Below, one piece after another: positions 36,676 to 46,433 of a DNA stretch of 64,000 bases. A program made the position numbers and the translations under genes. Positions within the stretch are counted from its first letter, which is position 1. Each line of letters opens with the position of its first letter. The notes beneath the pieces are model-generated. The model saw nothing but the letters and a program-made list of their open reading frames with translations, was not told where the DNA came from and did not search any database. Source of the stretch: Polynucleobacter sp. 86C-FISCH (GTDB taxonomy: Bacteria; Pseudomonadota; Gammaproteobacteria; Burkholderiales; Burkholderiaceae); assembly GCF_018882415.1 (NCBI RefSeq), contig NZ_JACVOL010000001.1:1341531-1405530 (forward strand), written 5' to 3'.

Positions 36676-37253
36676 AAAATACCTTAGTCGGCAGGATCTT
36701 GTTGTGCATGTCGATTCTTTCAGCAGCAGGTCTCACGGGTTGCGGTGCGGGTGATAGCGTGCACGCACAATCAACCCCATCTACACTGGCCACAAAAGAT
36801 CTTTCTGCTTTTGTTGATACTTATTGGTATGTGCCTACTGAATATTTGTTAGCTTATTCGTATAGCGGTTCTGCAAATCCAAAAGTCAGCGCCGTGAATG
36901 ATCAAACTATTTGGCACATCACATCTGCGAATGGCGGTTATCTCCAGGGATGTTCTTTTGCAAGTACGAATAATGGTGCGAGCTGGTCAGCTGCCACAAT
37001 CATAGGTTCCGTCACAGCCAATAATTCTGTCTCATTGGGTTTTTATGGAGCCTCTCTTACTGTAGGCTCTGGGCAACTTACCACATCAAGTGGTCAGCCT
37101 GCGTTTTTAATGCAGATGTCTACAGGCAATGGAGTTAGCGGTCTTACACACTGGGCATACATGCTGCCAATAACCTCATCTAGTTCTGCCTGGTCTAGTT
37201 TGCCGGGCACTGCCGGAGTGAGCGTTCCAACGGCAACCACTTCCGGTTGCTAA
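36672..37253 (+). CDS. Lipoprotein of unknown function coupled to moaE
   Basis: 193 residues from the ATG at 36672, which overlaps the moaE stop (ATGA) and has ggaaag upstream. Signal peptide ends at lipobox LTGC. The mature protein is rich in Ser, Thr, Gly and aromatic residues and contains WYVPTEYLLAYSY and two cysteines in the C-terminal two thirds (QGCSF and the final GC). I recognise no family. Nothing in it suggests a role with molybdopterin; it may share only the transcript. Confidence 0.72.
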   Translation: MKNTLVGRILLCMSILSAAGLTGCGAGDSVHAQSTPSTLATKDLSAFVDTYWYVPTEYLLAYSYSGSANPKVSAVNDQTIWHITSANGGYLQGCSFASTNNGASWSAATIIGSVTANNSVSLGFYGASLTVGSGQLTTSSGQPAFLMQMSTGNGVSGLTHWAYMLPITSSSSAWSSLPGTAGVSVPTATTSGC

Positions 37254-37301
37254 TTTAACGGCTGGTTCTTAATAAACAGTTTCCTGCTTGAAAGTACTTA
37301 A

Positions 37302-38960
37302 ATGAAGAAAATTATTTCGTTGCTACTCTTTCTATTTACAGTCGGTGTAGCTGCTGCGGATAGACCTATTGTAAAAGTTGACACTGGTAGCCTTCAAGGC
37401 GCTAACGAATACGGCATGCATGTTTTTAAAAACGTTCCCTATGCTGCCCCTCCTGTAGGTGACTTGCGCTGGCGCCCTCCGCAACCAGCTCTTGCTTGGA
37501 GTGGAACACGTGATGCTAGTAAGTTTGGTGGTGCTTGTCCGCAGCAATATATTAAAAATCTTAACGATGGTCTTGGACTGCCAGGTAGTGAGGATTGTTT
37601 AAAGCTCAATGTTTTTGCACCCTCTAAACCTAATAAGAATTTGCCAGTCATGGTTTGGTTCCATGGCGGCGGTTTAATCGTTGATGGCGCTAAAGATCCA
37701 CAGTTCACCCCAATCAATTTGGTGAAGAATGGTGTCATCGTTATTACGGTTGACTATCGCCTTGGGTCATTGGGCTTCTTTGCTTCAAAAGAGTTGATTG
37801 AGGAAGCAAAAGCTAAGGGTGAGCCAGTAGGTAATTACGGCACCATGGATCAAATTGCCTCTTTAAAGTGGGTTAAAAAGAATATTGAAGCATTTGGGGG
37901 AGATCCCAATAACGTAACAATCTTTGGTCAATCAGCTGGTGGTAGAAGTGTTACCTGGTTAATGGTTTCTGATGCAGCTAAGGGATTGTTCCACAAGGCG
38001 ATTGCCCAAAGCGCGCAACAAAGTCCTTTAAGGGGAATGACTGAAAAGCGTTTTGGCTTAACACCAGAGGTAGATATAGGCGCTAAATTTATGTCTGCAC
38101 TTGGCGCAAAATCGTTAGCCGATTTAAGAAAATTACCAGTTCAAAAACTAGTCCTTGATGGCAACTCTTACTATGCTGGTGAGTTTGGTGGTCCTTTTGT
38201 GGATGGTCAGATTTTAAAGGGCGACCCCATTCCTTTATTTGCCGCTGGTAAGCAGGCGAAAGTGCCCTTCATGATTGGTACAAACTCATTTGATAGCGAT
38301 TTCATGTTGCCTGGTGAGCCTGCCTTAGATGTCTTTTTGAAGAATGTTCACGAAGACCCAAAAATTATTGAGCAGCTTTATGCCAATGTAAAAGATAAGT
38401 GTATTTTGAATTCTTTTGTAATCCAGGATCTGATGTATCGCGCCAGTACCAAATTATTGGCAAATAGCATGAATGGTATTGCCCCCGGCTACGCTTATTA
38501 CTTTGATTACTTAACTCAAAATATTCGTGCTGCTTTACCGGGTGCGCCTCATACATACGAGATACCGTATGTCTTTGGTAGTTTGGGGCTAGTAACCCAA
38601 GCTCCTAAGCAGGCCTTAACTGGCGTGAATCAATGCGATCGAATTGAAAAAGATATTGCTGGGTTCAAGAAAACGCATGTTTGGCCAAAAGACTGGTTTC
38701 CGATTGTGGATAAAAATAACCCTCAGGATCAAGCAATGTCAGAGAGGTTATCTGCTAGTTGGGCGGCATTTGCCAAAACTGGTAATCCAAATGTGAGTGG
38801 TCAGGCAAATTGGCCTATTTACAACCTGAATGCAGATGTTATGAGAAATTTTTCACCTGGCTCAGAAACGATTACAGGATTATTTAAAGATCGGGTAGCT
38901 TATCAAGCTCTGCATTTAAGAGAAATCTATGCGATCGAGCGTGTAAAAGACGCTTTCTAA
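37302..38960 (+). CDS. Secreted carboxylesterase, type B family
   Basis: Alpha/beta hydrolase of 552 residues with a Sec signal peptide (KKIISLLLFLFTVGVAAA). Family motifs: FKNVPYAAPPVGDLRW, EDCLKLNVFAP, oxyanion WFHGGG and the nucleophile elbow GQSAG with Ser211. A histidine in GAPHTYEIPYVFG fits the triad. Substrate unknown; periplasmic or secreted. Follows the lipoprotein gene by 48 bases and ends at a terminator. Confidence 0.9.
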   Translation: MKKIISLLLFLFTVGVAAADRPIVKVDTGSLQGANEYGMHVFKNVPYAAPPVGDLRWRPPQPALAWSGTRDASKFGGACPQQYIKNLNDGLGLPGSEDCLKLNVFAPSKPNKNLPVMVWFHGGGLIVDGAKDPQFTPINLVKNGVIVITVDYRLGSLGFFASKELIEEAKAKGEPVGNYGTMDQIASLKWVKKNIEAFGGDPNNVTIFGQSAGGRSVTWLMVSDAAKGLFHKAIAQSAQQSPLRGMTEKRFGLTPEVDIGAKFMSALGAKSLADLRKLPVQKLVLDGNSYYAGEFGGPFVDGQILKGDPIPLFAAGKQAKVPFMIGTNSFDSDFMLPGEPALDVFLKNVHEDPKIIEQLYANVKDKCILNSFVIQDLMYRASTKLLANSMNGIAPGYAYYFDYLTQNIRAALPGAPHTYEIPYVFGSLGLVTQAPKQALTGVNQCDRIEKDIAGFKKTHVWPKDWFPIVDKNNPQDQAMSERLSASWAAFAKTGNPNVSGQANWPIYNLNADVMRNFSPGSETITGLFKDRVAYQALHLREIYAIERVKDAF

Positions 38961-38981
38961 AATTCAAGTAAATAGCAAACC

Positions 38982-39010
38982 AACCACCCTCAAGGGTGGT
39001 TTTTGTTTTT
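38982..39010 (+). terminator. Terminator after the carboxylesterase gene
   Basis: ACCACCC/GGGTGGT stem with a four-base loop, then TTTTGTTTTT. It overlaps the last codons of the convergent GIY-YIG gene. Confidence 0.85.
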
Positions 39011-39244
39011 AAAGAATGCCAACTTTTCAGAGCGGGGAAGTTGCTTTAATTTGATCTCTGCCTTTGAGGCCTCAGATCGATCCGGGTGCTCTTGTGTAGC
39101 TAAAAGGACAACTGGTCTGCGAGCTCTTGTATAGCGAGCGCCTTGCCCTGAGTTGTGAGCTTCTAGACGATGTTCTAGACGGTTTGTAATGCCGGCATAG
39201 TACGTGCCGTCAGAACATTCCAGTAGGTAAACAAGCCAGGTCAA
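38990..39244 (-). CDS. GIY-YIG nuclease domain protein (UPF0213 type)
   Basis: 84 residues. Single GIY-YIG domain: WLVYLLECSDGTYYAGITN, then RLEAHNSGQGARYTRARRP with the catalytic arginine and a C-terminal Glu. Such small proteins resemble YhbQ. The start is TTG; only ATT lies further upstream before a stop, so TTG is the best choice. Convergent with the carboxylesterase and 35 bases from the clpB promoter. Confidence 0.85.
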   Translation of the reverse strand: MTWLVYLLECSDGTYYAGITNRLEHRLEAHNSGQGARYTRARRPVVLLATQEHPDRSEASKAEIKLKQLPRSEKLAFFKNKNHP

Positions 39245-39279
39245 AATGGGTCAAATTTGAGTAAAAAGGGGGTGTAAAA

Positions 39280-39309
39280 CCCTTGAAATTAGCGATATTG
39301 CCCTTATAT
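39280..39309 (+). promoter_or_regulatory. Sigma-32 (heat-shock) promoter of clpB
   Basis: CCCTTGAAA (-35) and CCCTTATAT (-10) separated by 12-13 bases, close to the RpoH consensus CTTGAAA/CCCCATNT. It lies 30 bases before the Shine-Dalgarno ggag of clpB. This matches the known heat-shock control of clpB. Confidence 0.75.
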
Positions 39310-39337
39310 TCTATAGATAGATATATGGAGTGCATAA

Positions 39338-41941
39338 ATGAGAATAGATAAATTAACAACTAAGTTTCAAGAGGCCTTAAGTGAGGCTCAAAGTATCGCT
39401 TTAGCCAAAGACAACCAATATATTGAGCCAGCCCATGTGTTGCTGGCAATGTTGCGTGATTCTGATGGTGGTGCAAAGAGCCTGCTAACAAGAGCGGGTG
39501 TCAATGTCGCTGGCCTTGAAAAAGGTGTGGAAAAGATTATCAGCAACCTTCCAGAAGTGCAGGGCACTAGCGGGGAAGTCCAGGTTGGTCGTGATCTCAG
39601 TAATTGGCTGAACTTATGTGAAAAAGAGGCTAACAAACGCAATGATCAATTCATTGCGGGTGAACTGTTTTTATTGGTTGTAGCAGATGACAAAGGCGAG
39701 CTTGGCAAGGTTGCTCGTGAGAATAGCTTAAATCGTAAATCGTTAGAAGCGGCTATTGATTTAGTGCGCGGAGGAGAATCAGTGAATAGTGCAGATGCTG
39801 AAGGTCAACGTGAGGCCTTAAAGAAATACACCGTGGATTTAACTGAGCGTGCTCGCATGGGCAAGCTTGATCCAGTAATTGGCCGTGATGATGAGATTCG
39901 TCGCACCATTCAGATCTTGCAGCGTCGCGGCAAGAATAACCCTGTCCTGATTGGTGAGCCGGGTGTGGGCAAAACAGCGATCGTTGAAGGCTTAGCCCAG
40001 CGCATTGTGAATGGTGAAGTTCCTGAAACACTGAAGAACAAACGCGTCTTGGTGTTGGATATGGCTTTGCTATTGGCTGGCGCTAAATACCGCGGTGAAT
40101 TCGAAGAGCGCTTAAAGGCAGTGCTCAGTGACGTTGCTAAAGATGAGGGTCAAACCATTATCTTTATCGATGAGATTCATACGATGGTTGGTGCTGGTAA
40201 AGGCGATGGCGCAATGGACGCTGGCAACATGCTTAAGCCTGCTTTGGCACGTGGTGAGTTGCATTGCATCGGCGCAACAACCTTAGACGAATATCGCAAG
40301 TACATTGAAAAAGATCCTGCGCTAGAGCGCCGCTTCCAAAAAGTGATGGTTGAGGAGCCTAGTGTTGAGGCAACGATTGCCATCTTGCGTGGATTGCAAG
40401 AGCGCTATGAGCTGCATCACGGCATTGAGATTACTGATCCAGCTATTGTGGCTGCCGCTGAGTTGTCGCACCGCTACATTACCGATCGTTTCTTACCAGA
40501 TAAGGCAATCGACTTGATTGACGAGGCTGGTTCACGCATTCGTATGGAGATTGACTCCAAGCCTGAGGTAATGGACAAGCTTGAGCGTCGTCTCATTCAA
40601 CTCAAGATTGAGCGCGAAGCGGTTAAAAAAGAAAAAGATGAGGCGTCACAAAAGCGTCTTGGTCTTATTGAAGAAGAGATCAAGCGTCTTGGTGCTGAGT
40701 ATGCTGATTTGGAAGAAATCTGGAAAGCAGAGAAGGGTGCCGTACTGGGCGCTGCCAATCTGAAGGAAGAGATTGAGAAGGTTAAGGCTGATATCGCCAA
40801 GTTACAGCGTGATGGCAAGTTAGAGCAAGTTGCTGAGTTGCAATATGGCAAGCTGCCTGAGCTCGAGGCTAAGCTTAAATCTGCTGCAGCTGCAGAGGCA
40901 AAAGGCGACAAAGATGGCGTAGTGAAGAATAAGTTACTACGTACTCAAGTGGGCGCAGAAGAAATTGCTGAAGTGGTTTCTCGTGCGACAGGTATTCCAG
41001 TTTCCAAGATGATGCAGGGCGAGCGCGATAAATTGCTCAAGATGGAAGAGCTCCTACATAAGCGTGTCGTTGGTCAAGAGGAAGCTATTCGCGCAGTGTC
41101 CGACGCGATCCGTCGTTCACGTGCCGGCTTGGCAGAAGAGAATCGTCCTTATGGTTCGTTCTTATTCCTTGGGCCTACTGGCGTTGGTAAGACGGAGCTT
41201 TGCAAGGCATTGGCTGGTTTCTTGTTTGATAGTGAAGACCACCTCATTCGTATTGATATGAGTGAGTTCATGGAGAAGCATAGTGTTGCGCGTTTAATTG
41301 GCGCGCCTCCAGGTTACGTTGGCTATGAAGAGGGTGGTTATTTAACTGAGCAAGTTCGTCGCCATCCTTACAGCGTGATCTTGTTCGATGAGATCGAGAA
41401 AGCGCATCCAGATGTCTTCAACGTTCTCTTGCAAGTGCTAGATGATGGTCGCTTAACTGATGGCCAAGGTCGTACAGTGGACTTTAAGAATACGGTGATC
41501 GTGATGACCAGTAATATTGGATCGCATTTGATTCAATCAATGACTGATAAGAAGCAATCTGAAATCAAGGAGGCGGTATTTGAGGAGTTGAAAAACCATT
41601 TCCGTCCTGAGTTCTTGAATCGTATCGATGAGATCGTGGTATTCCACGGCTTAGACAAAGGCAATATCGCTAATATCGCGAAGATATTGCTCAAAAACTT
41701 ATCTGATCGATTGGCAAAGGTTGATATGCAACTTGAAGTCAGCGATGCGGCCCTCAATAAGATTGCGGAGGTAGGTTTTGATCCTGTCTTTGGAGCAAGG
41801 CCTCTGAAACGGGCTATCCAGCAGCATATTGAGAACCCTGTTTCCAAGATGATTCTGGAAGGCAAGTTCGGTCCTAAGGATGTAGTTCCTGTGGATGTTG
41901 ATAAGGCCGGCGAATTTAGCTTTAGCCGTCAGGTTCACTAA
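39338..41941 (+). CDS. clpB: ATP-dependent chaperone ClpB
   Basis: Hsp104-type disaggregase acting with DnaK. 867 residues: N-domain (about 1-150), AAA+1 with GEPGVGKT, coiled-coil M domain (about 400-520), AAA+2 with GPTGVGKT and the C-terminal domain. Behind a sigma-32-type promoter and standing alone as a transcript. Confidence 0.97.
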   Translation: MRIDKLTTKFQEALSEAQSIALAKDNQYIEPAHVLLAMLRDSDGGAKSLLTRAGVNVAGLEKGVEKIISNLPEVQGTSGEVQVGRDLSNWLNLCEKEANKRNDQFIAGELFLLVVADDKGELGKVARENSLNRKSLEAAIDLVRGGESVNSADAEGQREALKKYTVDLTERARMGKLDPVIGRDDEIRRTIQILQRRGKNNPVLIGEPGVGKTAIVEGLAQRIVNGEVPETLKNKRVLVLDMALLLAGAKYRGEFEERLKAVLSDVAKDEGQTIIFIDEIHTMVGAGKGDGAMDAGNMLKPALARGELHCIGATTLDEYRKYIEKDPALERRFQKVMVEEPSVEATIAILRGLQERYELHHGIEITDPAIVAAAELSHRYITDRFLPDKAIDLIDEAGSRIRMEIDSKPEVMDKLERRLIQLKIEREAVKKEKDEASQKRLGLIEEEIKRLGAEYADLEEIWKAEKGAVLGAANLKEEIEKVKADIAKLQRDGKLEQVAELQYGKLPELEAKLKSAAAAEAKGDKDGVVKNKLLRTQVGAEEIAEVVSRATGIPVSKMMQGERDKLLKMEELLHKRVVGQEEAIRAVSDAIRRSRAGLAEENRPYGSFLFLGPTGVGKTELCKALAGFLFDSEDHLIRIDMSEFMEKHSVARLIGAPPGYVGYEEGGYLTEQVRRHPYSVILFDEIEKAHPDVFNVLLQVLDDGRLTDGQGRTVDFKNTVIVMTSNIGSHLIQSMTDKKQSEIKEAVFEELKNHFRPEFLNRIDEIVVFHGLDKGNIANIAKILLKNLSDRLAKVDMQLEVSDAALNKIAEVGFDPVFGARPLKRAIQQHIENPVSKMILEGKFGPKDVVPVDVDKAGEFSFSRQVH

Positions 41942-41961
41942 CTAGTAGTTGTATTAGTTCA

Positions 41962-41977
41962 GCAGGAATATTCCTGC
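41962..41977. repeat. Perfect 16-base palindrome between clpB and the MFS gene
   Basis: GCAGGAATATTCCTGC is an uninterrupted palindrome 18 bases before the MFS start. No T-run follows, so an operator is more likely than a terminator. No regulator gene is adjacent. Confidence 0.45.
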
Positions 41978-41994
41978 GCCAGTAAACTCGGTAC

Positions 41995-43230
41995 ATGACT
42001 GTTGCGCTTAGTAGGCGTGCCAGTGATGTCCGGGTTATTGGTCTCATTAGCCTAGCTCACGGCAGCTCTCATTTCTTTCATTTAGTACTCCCTCCCATGT
42101 TCCCATGGTTGAAGGATGCTTTTGCATTGAGTTATGCAGAGCTCGGTTTACTCATGTCGGTTTTCTTTGTGGTGTCTTGCATTGCTCAAGCTGCCTCAGG
42201 ATTTTTAGTGGATCGCATTGGCGCAAGGCCAGTTCTGTTTAGCGGTATTAGCTTGCTAATACTTGCGGCTCTGGTGTATTCACAAAGTAATGGATATGCC
42301 ATGCTCTTAATGGGGGCGGTTATCGCTGGTTGCGGTAACGGTATTTTTCATCCTGTTGATTACACACTCATTAATCACAAGGTATCACCCCCTAATCTAC
42401 CGTACGCCTATTCAATGCATGGAGTCACGGGTTACTTAGGTTGGGCGGCAGCGCCAGCGTTCATGGTGGCCATTGCCCAATTCAGTGATTGGCGTATTGC
42501 ATTCTTAAGCGCAGCCCTGCTGGAGGCTTGTATCTTGGTGGTTTTGTGGGTCAATCGAAGCTATCTTTTAGATAACGTCAAAGAACGTCATGACGATACT
42601 CACGCAAGCAATCAAGCTGCTAATCCTGGGGTTGTGCAAGAGAGTGCATTCGCATTTCTGAAGTTAACTGCCGTATGGTTATGTTGGATTTTCTTTTTCT
42701 TCAGCATGGCTTCTACTTCAAGTCTGCAATCCTTTGCACCAAGTGCATTATTTTCAATCTATCAAGTACCATTAGATGTGGGAAGTTATTACATCACCTT
42801 ATTAGCACTTGGTAGTGCTGGTGGTGTTTTATTCGGTGGATATTTAGCTGCAAAGTTGAAAGCGCCTGAGCGTATCGTGACATCCTGCTTATCCGTAACG
42901 ATAGTGATGTGCTTACTACTAGGCGCTGGATTTATTCCAGTTGGCCTTATTCCAATCTTATTTTTTGGCTTAGGCTTTGGCTACGGTGTTGTTGCTCCTT
43001 CACGAGATTTATTGGTGAAGACGGTAACTCCAAAAGGCGTTGCTGGACGCGTTTACGGAATCGTTTATTCGGGAATTGATTTGGGTGCTGCGGTAGGGCC
43101 TTTTATCTTTGGTTTCTTTATGGATGCCGGCCTTCCAAATGCATTGTTCCTGGGTATTGTTGCCTTCCAGCTCATGATCATTCCGACGGTATTTAAGGTG
43201 TCTGCCGGTATTGCGCCAAAAACCGCTTAG
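41995..43230 (+). CDS. MFS transporter, fosmidomycin-resistance-like
   Basis: 411 residues, twelve membrane segments. The first half reads SLAHGSSHFFHLVLPPMFPWLK and VDRIGARPVL at the loop 2-3 position, recalling Fsr-type drug exporters; HPVDYTLINH and MHGVTGYLGWA are family-like. Substrate unknown. Shine-Dalgarno is weak. An operator-like palindrome lies upstream. Confidence 0.85.
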   Translation: MTVALSRRASDVRVIGLISLAHGSSHFFHLVLPPMFPWLKDAFALSYAELGLLMSVFFVVSCIAQAASGFLVDRIGARPVLFSGISLLILAALVYSQSNGYAMLLMGAVIAGCGNGIFHPVDYTLINHKVSPPNLPYAYSMHGVTGYLGWAAAPAFMVAIAQFSDWRIAFLSAALLEACILVVLWVNRSYLLDNVKERHDDTHASNQAANPGVVQESAFAFLKLTAVWLCWIFFFFSMASTSSLQSFAPSALFSIYQVPLDVGSYYITLLALGSAGGVLFGGYLAAKLKAPERIVTSCLSVTIVMCLLLGAGFIPVGLIPILFFGLGFGYGVVAPSRDLLVKTVTPKGVAGRVYGIVYSGIDLGAAVGPFIFGFFMDAGLPNALFLGIVAFQLMIIPTVFKVSAGIAPKTA

Positions 43231-43243
43231 TTGAGCTCTAATA

Positions 43244-43470
43244 ATTTCATAATATGAAATGTCATTACGCTGCGTAAAATGCAGTGCAATCATTAGCCCC
43301 TGAATTTATTCCAAACCATGGACTTTCATTCCACATTGTAAAAATATTACTTTAAGTTATTGAATTTAAATAACTAAATATTTTTAAAAATATCCCATAT
43401 TTCGCTTGCTTGCTTTTTTGAACTGTCTAAACTCTTATATAAGACATAAGACTTGAACTGGTCTTAAGAG
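43244..43470. promoter_or_regulatory. Palindrome-rich control region upstream of aceA
   Basis: 282 bases without a gene, very AT-rich. Visible are ATTTCATAATATGAAAT (43244-43260), TTACGCTGCGTAA (43265-43277), ATATTTTTAAAAATAT (43378-43393), a direct repeat TTGAACTG at 43418 and 43453 (35 bases apart) and a hairpin TAAGAC/GTCTTA just beyond. The aceA Shine-Dalgarno aggga follows. The -10/-35 elements are not clear-cut. Several could be regulator sites for the glyoxylate shunt. Confidence 0.4.
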
Positions 43471-43512
43471 TCCTCAAATTTTGAAGTACTTGTTTAACTT
43501 AGGGAGAAAAAC

Positions 43513-44811
43513 ATGGCAGATCGCAAAGCAGAAATCGCAGCACTACAAAAAGACTGGGATACCAATCCACGCTGGAAAGGTATTACTCGTGGCTACACGG
43601 CTGAGGACGTAGTACGCCTCCGTGGCTCATTAAAGATTGAGCACACTTTAGCTAAGCATGGCGCAGAGCGTCTTTGGGACTTAGTGAATAACGAAGCTTA
43701 CGTTAACTGTTTAGGTGCTTTGACTGGTGGTCAAGCAATGCAACAGGTTAAAGCTGGTGTTCAGGCAATTTACTTGTCAGGTTGGCAAGTTGCTGCTGAC
43801 GGCAATTCATATGCTGCTATGTACCCAGATCAATCTTTGTATCCAGTTGATTCAGTTCCAAAGATGGTTGAGCGTATCAATAACTCATTCCAACGTGCTG
43901 ACGAAATTCAAACAGCTAAAGGCATTAATAAAGGTGATGCTGGCTATATTGAATATTTCGCCCCAATCGTTGCTGATGCTGAAGCCGGTTTCGGTGGTGT
44001 ATTGAATGCATTCGAATTAAGCAAAGCATTGATCAAGCAAGGCGCTGCTGGTGTTCACTTCGAAGACCAATTGTCTTCTGTTAAGAAGTGCGGTCACTTG
44101 GGTGGCAAGGTATTGTTGCCAACTACAGAATCTGTACAAAAATTGATCTCTGCACGTTTAGCTGCTGACGTAATGGGTGTTCCAACCATCATTTTGGCTC
44201 GTACCGATGCTGAAGCTGCTGACTTGTTGACATCTGACTACGATGCAAATGACAAGCCATTCTTGACAGGCGAGCGCACAGCTGAAGGCTTCTACAAGAC
44301 ACGTAAAGGCTTGGATCAAGCGATCTCACGTGGTTTGGCATACGCTGCATACGCTGATATGGTTTGGTGTGAAACAGGTACTCCTGACCTCGAGTTTGCT
44401 CGTCAGTTTGCTGAAGCAATTCGCGCGAAGTTCCCTGGCAAAATGTTGGCTTACAACTGCTCACCATCTTTCAACTGGAAGAAAAACTTGGACGACGCAA
44501 CAATTGCTAAATTCCAACGTGAATTAGGTGCAATGGGTTACAAGTATCAGTTCATCACATTGGCTGGTATCCACTCTATGTGGTACAACATGTTTGACTT
44601 GGCTCAAGACTACATGCAGCGCGGTATGACTGCATACATCGAGAAAGTACAAGAGCCAGAATTTGCTGCTCGTGATCGTGGTTACACATTCGTTTCACAT
44701 CAGCAAGAAGTTGGTACTGGTTACTTCGATGACGTAACTACTGTTATTCAAGGTGGTAAGTCTTCTGTAACTGCATTGACTGGTTCTACTGAAGAAGAGC
44801 AGTTCCACTAA
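43513..44811 (+). CDS. aceA: Isocitrate lyase
   Basis: Splits isocitrate into glyoxylate and succinate, first step of the glyoxylate shunt. 432 residues. Catalytic Cys193 in KKCGHLGGK; other family boxes ADAEAGFGG and [10 protein letters not shown]. No malate synthase gene nearby. Strongly biased, regular codon use and a good Shine-Dalgarno suggest high expression. Confidence 0.97.
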   Translation: MADRKAEIAALQKDWDTNPRWKGITRGYTAEDVVRLRGSLKIEHTLAKHGAERLWDLVNNEAYVNCLGALTGGQAMQQVKAGVQAIYLSGWQVAADGNSYAAMYPDQSLYPVDSVPKMVERINNSFQRADEIQTAKGINKGDAGYIEYFAPIVADAEAGFGGVLNAFELSKALIKQGAAGVHFEDQLSSVKKCGHLGGKVLLPTTESVQKLISARLAADVMGVPTIILARTDAEAADLLTSDYDANDKPFLTGERTAEGFYKTRKGLDQAISRGLAYAAYADMVWCETGTPDLEFARQFAEAIRAKFPGKMLAYNCSPSFNWKKNLDDATIAKFQRELGAMGYKYQFITLAGIHSMWYNMFDLAQDYMQRGMTAYIEKVQEPEFAARDRGYTFVSHQQEVGTGYFDDVTTVIQGGKSSVTALTGSTEEEQFH

Positions 44812-44859
44812 GAAATCCCTAAGTAGTACGTAGTAAGCAGTAACACACCAATACTGCCG

Positions 44860-44905
44860 CGGCATCTAAATTACCCCACAAGGGTGACTTAGATGCCGTT
44901 TTCGT
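44860..44905 (+). terminator. Terminator after aceA
   Basis: CGGCATCTAA/TTAGATGCCG ten-base-pair outer stem with an inner ACCCC-ACAA-GGGT continuation, followed by TTTTCGTTT. Confidence 0.85.
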
Positions 44906-44918
44906 TTACATTCTTCCC

Positions 44919-45359
44919 ATGACTAATTGCGCACTCTGTAAAGACGAACTCAAGCCCGAAGAGGGGCAACTTATTTGGCGCGGTGATGACTGTCGAGTCA
45001 TCATGGTGAATGATCCCGATCTGCCTGGTTTTTGTAGAGTGATCTGGAATCGCCATGTGGCCGAGATGACTGATCTTAGTCATAGTGAGCGCGATCACCT
45101 CATGACCTTGGTCTTTGCCGTTGAAGAAGCCGTGCGTCACGTGATGCACCCTGATAAGGTCAATATTGCTGCCTTAGGCAATATGGTTCCCCATATTCAT
45201 TGGCACGTTATTCCCAGATTTAAAGATGATGCTTTTTTCCCTGGATCCGCTTGGTCTAAGAAGACTCAAGAAACGCAAGCATCTACGTTAGAAGCCAGAA
45301 GAAAAAAAGCTCAAGAATTGCCGGCAGCTATTAAGTCTGCCATTGCCAATCTTTCTTAA
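44919..45359 (+). CDS. HIT family protein
   Basis: Histidine-triad nucleotide hydrolase or transferase, 146 residues. HIT motif HIHWHV near residue 90; N-terminal CALC pair suggests a zinc site. Its stop overlaps the stop of the convergent DUF1841 gene (45356-45359). Confidence 0.9.
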   Translation: MTNCALCKDELKPEEGQLIWRGDDCRVIMVNDPDLPGFCRVIWNRHVAEMTDLSHSERDHLMTLVFAVEEAVRHVMHPDKVNIAALGNMVPHIHWHVIPRFKDDAFFPGSAWSKKTQETQASTLEARRKKAQELPAAIKSAIANLS

Positions 45360-45787
45360 GCTAGCTTTTTAAGAGCCTCGAGGTATTTCTCTGGGTTGAG
45401 TGCTTGACCTTCGCGCTGCGCTTCCCACATTACTTGTCCAAGGCACTCCATCATGACGTGTTGTGATTCATGCATTGAGCCAAGCTTTTGCGATAACTTA
45501 TCTGCGATCTCTTTAATGCCTGGCGGCTGATTAATTGAGATCTGCTCGCTTATAGAGAGATGCATCGATAAATGCAAGAAGGGATTGGTTTCACCGCGTT
45601 CAGGTGTGTAATCTTGACCTAGGGCGCCTTCAGGATCAGCAAGGAGGTCGTGATATTCAGGGTGCTCAACCATCCAATCACTCGCGAGCGTCTCCATCGG
45701 ATCAAGAATTTGATTCTCAGTCTTTTTCTTCCAGGTGTCACAGAAAAAGCGACGAACTTCTTCACGAGTTGGGTTAAATATCGCCAC
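45356..45787 (-). CDS. DUF1841 family protein
   Basis: 143 residues of a proteobacterial family of unknown function. The GTG at 45787 is chosen because the family begins with FNPTREEVRRFF and aagga lies 8 bases upstream; a longer frame exists inside nth. It overlaps nth by 14 bases. Motifs: NPFLHLSMHLSI and MMECLGQVMWEAQREG. In the rsxB-nth-DUF1841 order common in beta-proteobacteria. No catalytic residues recognised. Confidence 0.88.
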   Translation of the reverse strand: MAIFNPTREEVRRFFCDTWKKKTENQILDPMETLASDWMVEHPEYHDLLADPEGALGQDYTPERGETNPFLHLSMHLSISEQISINQPPGIKEIADKLSQKLGSMHESQHVMMECLGQVMWEAQREGQALNPEKYLEALKKLA

Positions 45788-46433
45788 GAACTTTTCCTTT
45801 GCCAGTCTTTTGTTTGAAGCCACATAGTGGCTCAACTATGCATTGTGCGCAATCTGGGTTACGCGCCTTGCAGGTATATCTTCCATGCAGAATAAGCCAA
45901 TGATGGGCATCGTGTAGATACTCTTTTGGTACGCGCTTGAGTAACTGCTCTTCTACCTTAACTACATCTTTACCGGGCGCAAGACCTGTGCGATTAGAAA
46001 CTCTGAATATATGAGTATCGACAGCGATGGTAGGCTGTCCAAAAGCGGTATTCAGAATAACGTTCGCAGTTTTTCTACCGACGCCAGGTAGCGCCTCTAG
46101 TTCTTCGCGAGTCTGAGGAACTTCGCCCCCATGTTTTTCCAAGAGTAGTCGGCAGGTCTCTTGAATATGTTTGCCTTTGGAATTAAACAAACCAATATGC
46201 TGAATGTAGGGTCTAACGCCTTCCTCACCAAGATCTAACAGGGCCTGTGGCGTATTGGCAACCTTATAGAGCTTGCGTGTCCCCTTGTTAACCGATACAT
46301 CAGTCGCTTGAGCGGATAGTAGTACCGCAATTAATAGCTCAAATGGCGAGCTATATTCAAGCTCAGTTTCTGGTTTGGGATTATTCGCTTTGAGCTGCTC
46401 AAAAAAAGCACGACGCTTTTCTAGATTCATCAT
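45774..46433 (-). CDS. nth: Endonuclease III
   Basis: Base-excision glycosylase/AP lyase for oxidised pyrimidines. 219 residues. Helix-hairpin-helix LPGVGRKTA with the catalytic Lys, Asp in VDTHIFRV, and a C-terminal [4Fe-4S] set C-x6-C-x2-C-x5-C. Overlaps rsxB by four bases and DUF1841 by 14. Confidence 0.96.
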   Translation of the reverse strand: MMNLEKRRAFFEQLKANNPKPETELEYSSPFELLIAVLLSAQATDVSVNKGTRKLYKVANTPQALLDLGEEGVRPYIQHIGLFNSKGKHIQETCRLLLEKHGGEVPQTREELEALPGVGRKTANVILNTAFGQPTIAVDTHIFRVSNRTGLAPGKDVVKVEEQLLKRVPKEYLHDAHHWLILHGRYTCKARNPDCAQCIVEPLCGFKQKTGKGKVRGDI

